A DNA stretch of 5,774 nt from assembly GCA_020026285.1 (NCBI GenBank), contig JAHHQS010000209.1, positions 1 through 5,774 on the forward strand, in the 5' to 3' direction. A program made the translations under genes and the position numbers. A model generated the notes under the pieces. It saw only the letters and a list, made by a program, of their open reading frames with translations. It was not told the origin of the DNA and ran no database searches. This document shows, in pieces, positions 1 through 5,774 of this stretch. Source of the stretch: Parabacteroides sp. (GTDB lineage Bacteria; Bacteroidota; Bacteroidia; Bacteroidales; Tannerellaceae). The first letter of the stretch is position 1; every line of letters begins with the position of its first letter.

Positions 1-1034
1 TTCTATCACTTCCATTTGTTGGTACATATCCTATACATTATAGTAAGGTGTTTATCCGTAAATCGAATTTCTCTTACTCCTTTAAAATTACTGGATTAGT
101 ATTATCATTCTGTACGCTTCCTGTAGTTGGCTTATTTTTTAAATATGTATCATTGAAAAAAACATTATTTTCAGAAGCGAAGGATGGTGATGTGGTAATT
201 ATATATTCGGTGCATACCCCTTTTTTATTAGCTTCATATAGGCTGAAGAGGAAATATCCTAATGTACATTTATGTTTAATAGTTCCAGATTTACCACAAT
301 TTATGTCTTCTTCTAGCAATTTATGTTATAAGTTTCTTAAAAAGATAGATGGGGTTGTTATAAAAAGAATGATGAAATATATAGATTCTTTTGTATTGAT
401 AAGTGATTATATGACTATTCCATTAAATATTGGTAAGCGTCCTTGGGTTCGAATTGAGGGAATTTATTCTTCTGAAATGAAGTTACAATATAAAAAAAAT
501 GAAGCATTTACTTTCTGCTATACTGGGACTCTTGATCCTAGATATGGTATATATAATTTGTTAAGTGCTTTCTCTTTGTTAGATAGAGAAGATGTTCAGC
601 TATGGATCTGTGGTAAAGGGAATGCGGAATCTGAAGTAAAAAAAGCTGCGCTAAATGATAAAAGAATAAAGTATTATGGTCAAATTACCCATGATAAAGT
701 GTTGGAATTACAGCAAAAATCTACAGTTTTGATAAATCCACGTACTTCAGACGGTGAATATACATTATATTCATTTCCTTCTAAAACTATGGAGTATTTA
801 GCTTCTGGTACACCATGTATAATGCATAGTCTTCCGGCATTACCCAAAGAATATCAAGACTATATATATATAGCAAAGGATGGGGCCTCAGGATTATTAG
901 AGATGATGAAAGAGCTAGTATTAAAAAAACGTGAAGATTTATCCGCTTTTGGAATGCGGGCGAAAGAATTTGTTAATGATCAAAAGAATCCATATTCTCA
1001 AGTAAAATTAATGTTTGAAATGATTAATAAATAA
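1..1034 (+). CDS. GT-B (GT4-type) glycosyltransferase, 5' end outside window
   Basis: Probable cytoplasmic or membrane-associated glycosyltransferase adding one sugar to the growing polysaccharide repeat; donor and acceptor cannot be told from sequence. The frame is open from base 3 to the TAA at 1032-1034 (343 codons). A GTG at 48 could be taken as a start, but the 15 codons before it are open and read like protein (LSLPFVGTYPIHYS), so I treat the gene as entering from upstream. GT4 enzymes usually have about 350-410 residues, so only a short N-terminal piece should be missing. A hydrophobic stretch at 87-140 may contact the membrane. The C-terminal Rossmann domain opens at 516-548 (YTGTLDPRYG), continues with a CGKGNAE turn and YYGQI, and holds the nucleotide-sugar site at 774-815 (FPSKTMEYLASGTP), typical of GT4 proteins. 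It ends 2 bases before capE. It is more AT-rich than the next gene. The family is fairly sure; the specific activity is unknown. Confidence 0.8.
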   Translation, partial: LSLPFVGTYPIHYSKVFIRKSNFSYSFKITGLVLSFCTLPVVGLFFKYVSLKKTLFSEAKDGDVVIIYSVHTPFLLASYRLKRKYPNVHLCLIVPDLPQFMSSSSNLCYKFLKKIDGVVIKRMMKYIDSFVLISDYMTIPLNIGKRPWVRIEGIYSSEMKLQYKKNEAFTFCYTGTLDPRYGIYNLLSAFSLLDREDVQLWICGKGNAESEVKKAALNDKRIKYYGQITHDKVLELQQKSTVLINPRTSDGEYTLYSFPSKTMEYLASGTPCIMHSLPALPKEYQDYIYIAKDGASGLLEMMKELVLKKREDLSAFGMRAKEFVNDQKNPYSQVKLMFEMINK

Positions 1035-1036
1035 TT

Positions 1037-2059
1037 ATGTCTATTTTTAAAGATAAAACTCTTTTAATTACCGGTGGAACAGGTTCTTTCGGTAATGCAG
1101 TCTTGCGTCGCTTTCTTGATTCAGATATCAGGGAAATACGTATATTTTCTAGAGATGAGAAGAAACAAGACGATATGCGTCATCATTTGCAAAATAAAAA
1201 AGTAAAATTTTATATTGGTGATGTGCGTGATAAACTCTCAGTTGATAGTGTTATGTCGGGAGTCGATTATGTGTTTCATGCTGCCGCTTTGAAGCAAGTT
1301 CCTTCATGTGAGTTTTTCCCAACACAAGCAGTGCGTACCAACGTACTTGGTACTGAGAATGTACTTGATTCTGCTATTGCACATAGAATTAAAAATGTTG
1401 TTGTGCTTTCTACTGATAAAGCGGCATATCCTATCAATGCAATGGGGATAAGTAAAGCTATGATGGAAAAGGTTGCTATTGCTAAGGGGCGTCAGTTAGG
1501 AGACCAAGGAGAAACCACAATTTGCTGTACTCGTTATGGTAATGTAATGGCAAGTCGAGGTTCAGTTATTCCTTTATGGGTAGAACAAATGAAGAATGGC
1601 AATTCTATTACAATCACTGATCCCAATATGACTCGTTTTATGATGACTTTAGATGATGCAGTAGATTTAGTGATTTATGCTTTTCAACATGGTAAGAACG
1701 GAGACTTGTTTGTTCAGAAGTCACCTGCAGCCACACTTGATGTGTTGGCAGAAGCTCTGAAAGAATTGTATCAAAGTAACGCAGAAATAAAAATAATAGG
1801 TACACGCCATGGAGAGAAACTTTATGAAACGTTGGTTACTCGTGAAGAAATGTCGAAAGCAGAAGATATGGGAGGATATTATCGTATTCCTTGTGATACG
1901 CGTGATCTAAATTATGATAAATTCTTTGTTGAAGGGAGTGAACAGGTTTCTAAAATTGAAGATTACCACTCACATAATACTTATAGGCTGGATGTTGATA
2001 GTATGAAGCAGCTTTTATTGAAGCTCTCTTTTATTCGTGAAGACTTGCAATTAAAATAG
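1037..2059 (+). CDS. capE: UDP-GlcNAc 4,6-dehydratase (5-inverting), CapE/WbjB/FnlA family
   Basis: First step of UDP-L-FucNAc synthesis: removes water from UDP-GlcNAc (C4 oxidation, C6 deoxygenation) and inverts C5, giving UDP-2-acetamido-2,6-dideoxy-L-arabino-4-hexulose; cytoplasmic. The 340-residue length is normal for the short, soluble, non-membrane form. The Rossmann motif TGGTGSFG is at residues 12-19, with SRDEKKQ (38-44) after the second strand, where Arg39 suggests NADP(H) use. GDVRD (61-65), HAAALKQVP (81-89) and the TN-LGT segment (101-106) are family signatures. The catalytic STDKA is at 125-129 (Asp127, Lys128). The usual SDR Tyr of YxxxK is Met here: M136-GIS-K140, as known for CapE and the long FlaA1-like dehydratases, so it is not a defect. 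TRHGEKLYETL follows at about residue 256. The ATG lies 2 bases after the previous stop and has no clear Shine-Dalgarno. The following capF and capG distinguish it from retaining dehydratases. Confidence 0.95.
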   Translation: MSIFKDKTLLITGGTGSFGNAVLRRFLDSDIREIRIFSRDEKKQDDMRHHLQNKKVKFYIGDVRDKLSVDSVMSGVDYVFHAAALKQVPSCEFFPTQAVRTNVLGTENVLDSAIAHRIKNVVVLSTDKAAYPINAMGISKAMMEKVAIAKGRQLGDQGETTICCTRYGNVMASRGSVIPLWVEQMKNGNSITITDPNMTRFMMTLDDAVDLVIYAFQHGKNGDLFVQKSPAATLDVLAEALKELYQSNAEIKIIGTRHGEKLYETLVTREEMSKAEDMGGYYRIPCDTRDLNYDKFFVEGSEQVSKIEDYHSHNTYRLDVDSMKQLLLKLSFIREDLQLK

Positions 2060-2066
2060 GTGATAC

Positions 2067-3206
2067 ATGATTAAAATTGGTATTACAGGCCAAGCAGGCT
2101 TTGTGGGAACGCATCTTTACAACGAGTTAGGTTTACTTACAGATGATTTTGTACGTATTCCTTTTCAGGATTCGTTCTTTAGTGAAGAACAGCGGCTAAG
2201 GGATTTTGTAAAACAGTGTGATGTGATAGTACATTTGGCAGCCATGAATCGTCATTCTGATTCTCAGGTGATTTATAAAACTAATCTCCGTTTAGTAAAT
2301 CAATTAATTGCTGCCATGGAAGCGGAGAAAGTTACTCCCCACGTACTGTTTTCTTCTTCTTCTCAGGAGGAACGTGATAATGAATATGGACGTTCCAAGC
2401 GTGAAGGGCGGGAGTTATTGGAACAGTGGGCTAAATATAGAGGAGCCTCTTTTACAGGAATGGTTGTTCCAAATGTTTATGGCCCGTTTGGTCGTCCTAA
2501 TTATAATTCTTTTATTGCAACTTTTTGTTATAAGTTGACTCATGGGGAACAGCCGATGGTTTTGCAAGATGATAATGTTAGGTTAATTTATGTAGGGAGT
2601 CTTTGTAGGCACATAATACATAAAATTAAGCACGTTTTTGCGAGCAATACTTTAGTTATTGAAAGAGATGAAATTCCTTTTGATTTTGAAAAAAAAGTAA
2701 CTGAGATTTTGGAATGTTTGGAGCAATATAAAAGTCTGTATTTTGATAAAGGGATCATTCCCGTTCTAAATAATCGTGATGAAGTTAATTTGTTTAATAC
2801 ATTTCGTTGTTACATTGATCATGCTACACATTTTCCTGTGAAATTGCTTCAACATATAGATTCAAGAGGTGCTTTTGTAGAAACCATTAAATTAGGAGTT
2901 GGTGGTCAAGTTTCTTTTTCGACAACACTACCGGGTATAACTCGTGGTAATCATTATCATTGTCGAAAAATAGAACGTTTTACAGTTATAAGAGGAAAAG
3001 CTCGAATTCAGCTTCGTCAGATTGATACAAATGAAATAATAAATTTTTATTTAGATGGTGATGAACCGTCTTATGTGGATATGCCCATTTGGTATACACA
3101 TAACATCACTAATATTGGAGAAGAAGAACTTTACACTCAGTTTTGGATAAACGAGTGGTATGATCCAAAAGATGGAGATACGTATTTTGAACATTGTGAA
3201 AAATAA
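2067..3206 (+). CDS. capF: Bifunctional C3-epimerase/C4-reductase, CapF/WbjC/FnlB family
   Basis: Second step: the C-terminal cupin inverts C3 of the CapE product, then the N-terminal SDR domain reduces the C4 ketone with NADPH, giving UDP-2-acetamido-2,6-dideoxy-L-talose (UDP-L-PneuNAc). The SDR domain (about 1-250) has GITGQAGFVG (5-14), VHLAAMNR (55-62), SSSS (96-99) and the catalytic pair Y107-GRS-K111. PNVYGPFGRPNYNS (135-148) then IATFCYK are strongly CapF-like. The cupin (about 260-379) shows GNHYH (294-298), E303 and H345 in WYTHN, matching the zinc ligands His, His, Glu, His of Staphylococcus aureus CapF in order and spacing. The 379-residue length is close to the family's roughly 370. 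An AGGTGAT at 2058-2064, overlapping the capE stop, is a weak Shine-Dalgarno candidate only 2-3 bases from the ATG. The cupin favours the L-FucNAc route over the L-RhaNAc/L-QuiNAc branch, whose reductase lacks one. Confidence 0.95.
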   Translation: MIKIGITGQAGFVGTHLYNELGLLTDDFVRIPFQDSFFSEEQRLRDFVKQCDVIVHLAAMNRHSDSQVIYKTNLRLVNQLIAAMEAEKVTPHVLFSSSSQEERDNEYGRSKREGRELLEQWAKYRGASFTGMVVPNVYGPFGRPNYNSFIATFCYKLTHGEQPMVLQDDNVRLIYVGSLCRHIIHKIKHVFASNTLVIERDEIPFDFEKKVTEILECLEQYKSLYFDKGIIPVLNNRDEVNLFNTFRCYIDHATHFPVKLLQHIDSRGAFVETIKLGVGGQVSFSTTLPGITRGNHYHCRKIERFTVIRGKARIQLRQIDTNEIINFYLDGDEPSYVDMPIWYTHNITNIGEEELYTQFWINEWYDPKDGDTYFEHCEK

Positions 3207-3212
3207 AACATT

Positions 3213-4346
3213 ATGAAGAGATTGAAAGTACTTACGGTCGTTGGTACACGTCCTGAGATAATTCGTTTAGCTTGTGTTTTACAAAAAATGGATGCAAGTC
3301 AGGCTATTGATCATGTATTAGTGCATACAGGTCAAAATTATGATTATGAGTTGAATGAAGTTTTTTTTGAAGATCTTGGTCTAAGAAAACCTGATTATTT
3401 TTTGAATGCTGCAGGTGTTAATGCGACAGCTACGGCAGGGCAAATTTTGATAAATATTGATCCGGTTTTAGAAGAGGTACACCCAGATGCTTTTTTGGTG
3501 TTAGGAGATACTAATTCTTGTCTTTGTGCTATAGCAGCAAAGAAACGGCATATACCAATTTTTCATATGGAAGCGGGTAATCGTTGCTTTGACCAGAGGG
3601 TGCCAGAGGAGAGCAATCGCAAAATAGTAGATCATATAAGTGATATCAATTTGACATATAGTTCGATTGCCCGTGAATATTTATTAAGAGAAGGACTACC
3701 TGCTGACCGGATAATAAAAACAGGGAGTCCTATGTATGAGGTATTAACACAATATCTCCCAAAAATAAAGAAATCTCTTATTTTAGAAACACTGGGCTTA
3801 GAAAGAGGAAAGTTTTTTGTTGTTTCAGCACATCGTGAAGAGAATATTTCAGATGCAAGGCATTTTAACGATTTGGTGGCAGTTCTTAATACTGTTGCTG
3901 AAACTTATGGTTATCCTATAATTGTGTCTTGCCATCCTCGTACACGTAAAATGATTGTAGATAAAAAAGTAGTATTTCATGAATTGGTTAAATTAATGAA
4001 GCCACTATCTTTGAGTGATTATAATCAACTTCAGATGAATGCAAATGCTGTTTTGTCGGACTCTGGGACAATAAGTGAAGAATCCTCTATTTTGAATTTT
4101 CGTGCATTGAATCTAAGAGAGGCGCATGAACGCCCTGAAGCTATGGAAGAGGCAAGCGTGATGATGGTTGGTTTGAATCCGGAGAGAATTATGCAGGCAC
4201 TTGTAGAACTTCAAAATCAGAATTTAGAAAACAGAAATTTTCGTCCTGTAAGTGATTATTCTACACCTAATGTTAGTGATAAAATAGTAAGAATTATATT
4301 ATCTTATACCGACTATGTGAAAAGAGTGGTATGGGGAGAAAGATAA
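3213..4346 (+). CDS. capG: UDP-N-acetyl-L-fucosamine synthase (C2-epimerase), CapG/WbjD/FnlC family
   Basis: Third step: non-hydrolysing C2-epimerisation of UDP-L-PneuNAc to UDP-L-FucNAc, by a GT-B-fold enzyme of the WecB/MnaA superfamily. Seen: VVGTRPEIIRL (9-19), HTGQNYDYELNEVFFEDL (38-55), LGDTNS (97-102), HMEAGNRCFDQRVPEESNR (118-136), SAHREENI (205-212), CHPRT (240-244) and LSDSGTISEESS (281-292), in family order. Asp99, Glu120, Glu132 and His207 correspond to E. coli WecB catalytic residues Asp95, Glu117, Glu131 and His213. The 377-residue length is normal. WecB itself (UDP-GlcNAc to UDP-ManNAc) is the alternative, but HTGQNYDYELNEVFF and AGNRCFDQRVPEESNR, plus the position right behind capF, fit the CapG branch. 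The ATG is 6 bases after the capF stop; no Shine-Dalgarno is visible. Confidence 0.95.
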   Translation: MKRLKVLTVVGTRPEIIRLACVLQKMDASQAIDHVLVHTGQNYDYELNEVFFEDLGLRKPDYFLNAAGVNATATAGQILINIDPVLEEVHPDAFLVLGDTNSCLCAIAAKKRHIPIFHMEAGNRCFDQRVPEESNRKIVDHISDINLTYSSIAREYLLREGLPADRIIKTGSPMYEVLTQYLPKIKKSLILETLGLERGKFFVVSAHREENISDARHFNDLVAVLNTVAETYGYPIIVSCHPRTRKMIVDKKVVFHELVKLMKPLSLSDYNQLQMNANAVLSDSGTISEESSILNFRALNLREAHERPEAMEEASVMMVGLNPERIMQALVELQNQNLENRNFRPVSDYSTPNVSDKIVRIILSYTDYVKRVVWGER

Positions 4347-4356
4347 TCAGATTTTA

Positions 4357-5568
4357 GTGAAGGTTTTATTAGTTACGCAATATTTTTATCCTGAGAATTT
4401 TAAAAGCAATGATATTGCTTTTGAGTTGGTAAAACGTGGATATGAGGTAACAGTATTAACAGGTATACCTAACTATCCGCAAGGCTGTTTTTTTCAAGGA
4501 TATGGATTGTTTTCCAAAAAGATGGAGAAAGTCCAAGGGGTGAAGATTAGAAGGGCCTGGCTTTTTCCCCGCGGAAGAGGAGGAGGAGGGAGACTGGCTT
4601 TGAATTATTTTAGTTGGGCTTTCTTTGCTTCTTTTTATGCTTTCTTTTTATCCTTATTCCATAAGTATGATGTAGTGTTAGTACACGAACCATCACCAAT
4701 AACACAAGGTATACCTGCAATTATTATAAAAAAGATGCAGAGAATCCCCGTTTATTTTTGGGTGTTGGACTTATGGCCTGAAAGTTTGATATCAGCTGGA
4801 GGGGTAACCAATAAATATGTAATTAGCTTTTTTACTAAAATTGTAAAATGGATATATAATTCATCAGATAAAATCTTGATTAGTTCAAAAGGATTTCGTC
4901 AGTCTATTTTGGAAAAAGGAAATTTTGAGAGTAAGTTGGTTTACTTTCCTAATTGGGCAGAAGATATCTTTTCTTCTTTTTGCGAATATTCATTACCTCA
5001 ATTACCCGATGGCTTCATTGTTATGTTTGCTGGTAACATGGGAGAAGCACAAGATTTGGAAAATGTAATGAAAGGTGCTTTGAAATTGAAAGAGAATAAA
5101 GATGTAAAATTTGTTTTTGTTGGCGATGGAAGAAAGAAAGCCTGGGTTGATGATTTTATTCAGAAAAATTCTTTAGCTGATACAGTATTTACATTGGGGC
5201 GCTATCCTTTAGAAATGATGCCTTCTTTTTTTTCTAAAGCAGATGTAATGCTTCTTTCTTTGAAAAGTGAAACTGTTTTTAACTTAACAGTTCCAGCTAA
5301 ACTTCAAACCTATATGGCTTCGGGTAAGCCTATTCTTGCTATGATAAATGGTGAAGGAGAGAATATTGTGCGTGAAGTGAATTGTGGACTTACTGCCAAG
5401 GCTGGAGATAGTGGTCAATTGGCAGAAGCGATTATGGAATTGAAGAGAATGCCTTTCGAAAAAAGAATGCAATTAGGTAAGAATGGTCAAGAATACTATA
5501 GGAGAAACTTTACACTAGAGAAATGTATGGATAATTTGTGTCATATAATACAAGATAATCAGCAATGA
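4357..5568 (+). CDS. wbuB: GT4 glycosyltransferase, WbuB-like (putative L-FucNAc transferase)
   Basis: Retaining GT-B glycosyltransferase, 403 residues, normal for the family, probably working at the cytoplasmic face of the inner membrane. The start is a GTG; it places MKVLLVTQYFYPENF exactly where this family begins and no ATG lies nearby upstream in frame. GGAG at 4335-4338 is too far away to be a convincing ribosome site. N-domain: IPNYPQG (37-43), a glycine-rich loop (73-78), a hydrophobic segment at 84-101 that may dip into the membrane, HEPSP (110-114) and the hallmark VLDLWPES (136-143). C-domain: FAGNMGEAQDLENV from 224, VGDGRKK from 255 and the donor-site VPAKLQTYMASGKPI (312-326). 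It follows capG by 10 bases and overlaps the next gene by 4. Transfer of L-FucNAc is inferred from family naming and from its place behind the cassette; some other N-acetyl-amino sugar donor is possible. Confidence 0.87.
   Translation: MKVLLVTQYFYPENFKSNDIAFELVKRGYEVTVLTGIPNYPQGCFFQGYGLFSKKMEKVQGVKIRRAWLFPRGRGGGGRLALNYFSWAFFASFYAFFLSLFHKYDVVLVHEPSPITQGIPAIIIKKMQRIPVYFWVLDLWPESLISAGGVTNKYVISFFTKIVKWIYNSSDKILISSKGFRQSILEKGNFESKLVYFPNWAEDIFSSFCEYSLPQLPDGFIVMFAGNMGEAQDLENVMKGALKLKENKDVKFVFVGDGRKKAWVDDFIQKNSLADTVFTLGRYPLEMMPSFFSKADVMLLSLKSETVFNLTVPAKLQTYMASGKPILAMINGEGENIVREVNCGLTAKAGDSGQLAEAIMELKRMPFEKRMQLGKNGQEYYRRNFTLEKCMDNLCHIIQDNQQ
4573..4593 (+). repeat. In-frame GGA/AGA purine tract within wbuB
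   Basis: Twenty-one purines in a row, made of GGA, AGA and GGG codons with three GGA in tandem. They encode residues 73-79 (GRGGGGR), a flexible basic loop just before the hydrophobic segment at 84-101. Because the unit is a triplet, slippage would alter loop length without a frameshift. No function is claimed; it is the only evident short tandem repeat in the window. Confidence 0.5.
5565..5568 (+). promoter_or_regulatory. ATGA stop/start overlap coupling wbuB to the next gene
   Basis: The ATG of the downstream SDR gene (5565-5567) overlaps the TGA of wbuB (5566-5568). No Shine-Dalgarno is visible before it, so the downstream gene probably depends on termination-reinitiation by ribosomes finishing wbuB. 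The overlap is read directly; coupling is the usual interpretation of such overlaps. Confidence 0.65.
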
Positions 5569-5774
5569 ATATATTAATAACTGGCATTCATGGTTTTGTT
5601 GGCTCTAATCTTGTCGATGTGTTAGAAAGAGAGCATATTCTTTATGGTTTAGATATTGTTTCTCCTGCTAAAGAGGGAGTCGTAATTACTTTTTCTTGGC
5701 AAGATCTCGAACCCACATTTTTTCCTTTTCAAACTCTTCCCCAATTCGATGCCATTATTCATCTTGCCGGAAAG
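5565..5774 (+). CDS. NAD(P)-dependent epimerase/dehydratase/reductase (extended SDR), 3' end outside window
   Basis: The first 70 codons of a nucleotide-sugar-modifying enzyme; the frame runs open to the window edge. Seen: MNILITGIHGFVGSN with the Rossmann GxxGFxG at residues 7-13, Asp30 at the end of the second strand (GLDI), which favours NAD(H) over NADP(H), and IIHLAGK (64-70) where extended SDRs have HLAA. The catalytic YxxxK and substrate site lie beyond the window, so the reaction cannot be read. Position directly behind a wbuB-like gene resembles wbjF of Pseudomonas aeruginosa O11, a WbpV-like presumed reductase of a UDP-4-keto-6-deoxy-HexNAc. A UDP-hexose or UDP-HexNAc 4-epimerase is the main alternative. 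The start rests on the motif spacing and on the overlap with the wbuB stop. Confidence 0.85.
   Translation, partial: MNILITGIHGFVGSNLVDVLEREHILYGLDIVSPAKEGVVITFSWQDLEPTFFPFQTLPQFDAIIHLAGK

Larger units (their letters stand above)
1037..4346 (+). other. Complete UDP-L-FucNAc biosynthesis cassette (capE-capF-capG)
   Basis: Three adjacent genes in reaction order cover every known step from UDP-GlcNAc to UDP-L-FucNAc, with gaps of 7 and 6 bases and no promoter or terminator between them, so they are very likely co-transcribed. Each keeps the catalytic residues of its family, so the set should be functional. The same set is known as cap5/cap8 EFG in Staphylococcus aureus, wbjBCD in Pseudomonas aeruginosa O11 and fnlABC in enteric bacteria. 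That the repeat unit contains L-FucNAc (or a derivative) is an inference from this set. Confidence 0.92.

Noticed and set aside
74..319. Reverse-strand open frame of 81 codons
   Set aside because: It lies wholly inside the first glycosyltransferase, which has clear GT-B motifs on the other strand. It shows no recognisable domain or start signal.
1035..1036. Promoter or terminator in the gaps between genes
   Set aside because: The gaps are 2, 7, 6 and 10 bases, too short to hold either. Nothing resembling a hairpin followed by a T-run was seen between genes.
2308..2538. Second + strand open frame of 76 codons inside capF
   Set aside because: It overlaps the SDR domain of capF in another frame, and its product has no recognisable motif. 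The capF frame carries the conserved catalytic Tyr-Lys pair here.
2689..2696. Runs of eight A or T (492-499, 2689-2696, 3361-3368, 5226-5233) as phase-variation switches
   Set aside because: Runs of eight are expected in AT-rich coding DNA, all genes are in frame, and the runs are not at gene starts. Capsule phase variation in Bacteroides is mainly by promoter inversion, and no inverted repeats were seen here.
2850..3206. Gene fusion newly formed between an SDR and a cupin (RmlC-like) domain
   Set aside because: The two-domain architecture is standard for CapF/WbjC, and the length and metal-ligand spacing match the family.
3213..4346. WecB-type UDP-GlcNAc 2-epimerase making UDP-ManNAc
   Set aside because: It shares the superfamily catalytic residues, but its CapG-like signature segments and its place immediately after capE and capF favour the L-FucNAc pathway.
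5284..5472. Reverse-strand open frame of 62 codons
   Set aside because: It is antisense to the conserved donor-binding part of the WbuB-like gene and has no independent coding evidence.

Overview
The window is the interior of a surface-polysaccharide (capsule or O-antigen type) biosynthesis operon. Six genes lie on the + strand, almost back to back, with gaps of 2, 7, 6 and 10 bases and finally a 4-base overlap. The AT-rich composition, the lack of good Shine-Dalgarno sequences before most starts and the gene content suggest a gut-type Bacteroidota (Bacteroides, Parabacteroides, Prevotella or a relative). This is an inference; no rRNA or other marker gene is present.

Layout. Positions 1-1034 hold the 3' part of a GT-B glycosyltransferase whose 5' end lies outside the window. 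Positions 1037-4346 hold three consecutive genes, capE/wbjB/fnlA, capF/wbjC/fnlB and capG/wbjD/fnlC. Together they are the complete known route from UDP-N-acetyl-D-glucosamine to UDP-N-acetyl-L-fucosamine (UDP-L-FucNAc). Positions 4357-5568 encode a WbuB-like GT4 glycosyltransferase, the likely user of UDP-L-FucNAc. From 5565 to the window end is the first 70 codons of an NAD(P)-dependent epimerase/dehydratase/reductase of the extended SDR type.

How the genes work together. CapE dehydrates and 5-epimerises UDP-GlcNAc. CapF 3-epimerises the keto-sugar with its cupin domain and reduces C4 with its SDR domain. CapG 2-epimerises the product to UDP-L-FucNAc. The WbuB-like enzyme then probably adds L-FucNAc to a lipid-linked acceptor. 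The order dehydratase, reductase, 2-epimerase, glycosyltransferase, SDR matches wbjB-C-D-E-F of the Pseudomonas aeruginosa O11 O-antigen locus as I recall it. By that analogy the truncated last gene may reduce a UDP-4-keto sugar for the first residue of the repeat, and an initiating sugar-phosphate transferase may follow.

I see no RNA gene, mobile element, CRISPR array, promoter or terminator, and no stretch over 10 bases between genes. All intact genes keep the key residues of their families. I do not see an undescribed system here. The most useful observations are the complete L-FucNAc cassette, the composition step at its left edge, and testable predictions about what lies on either side.
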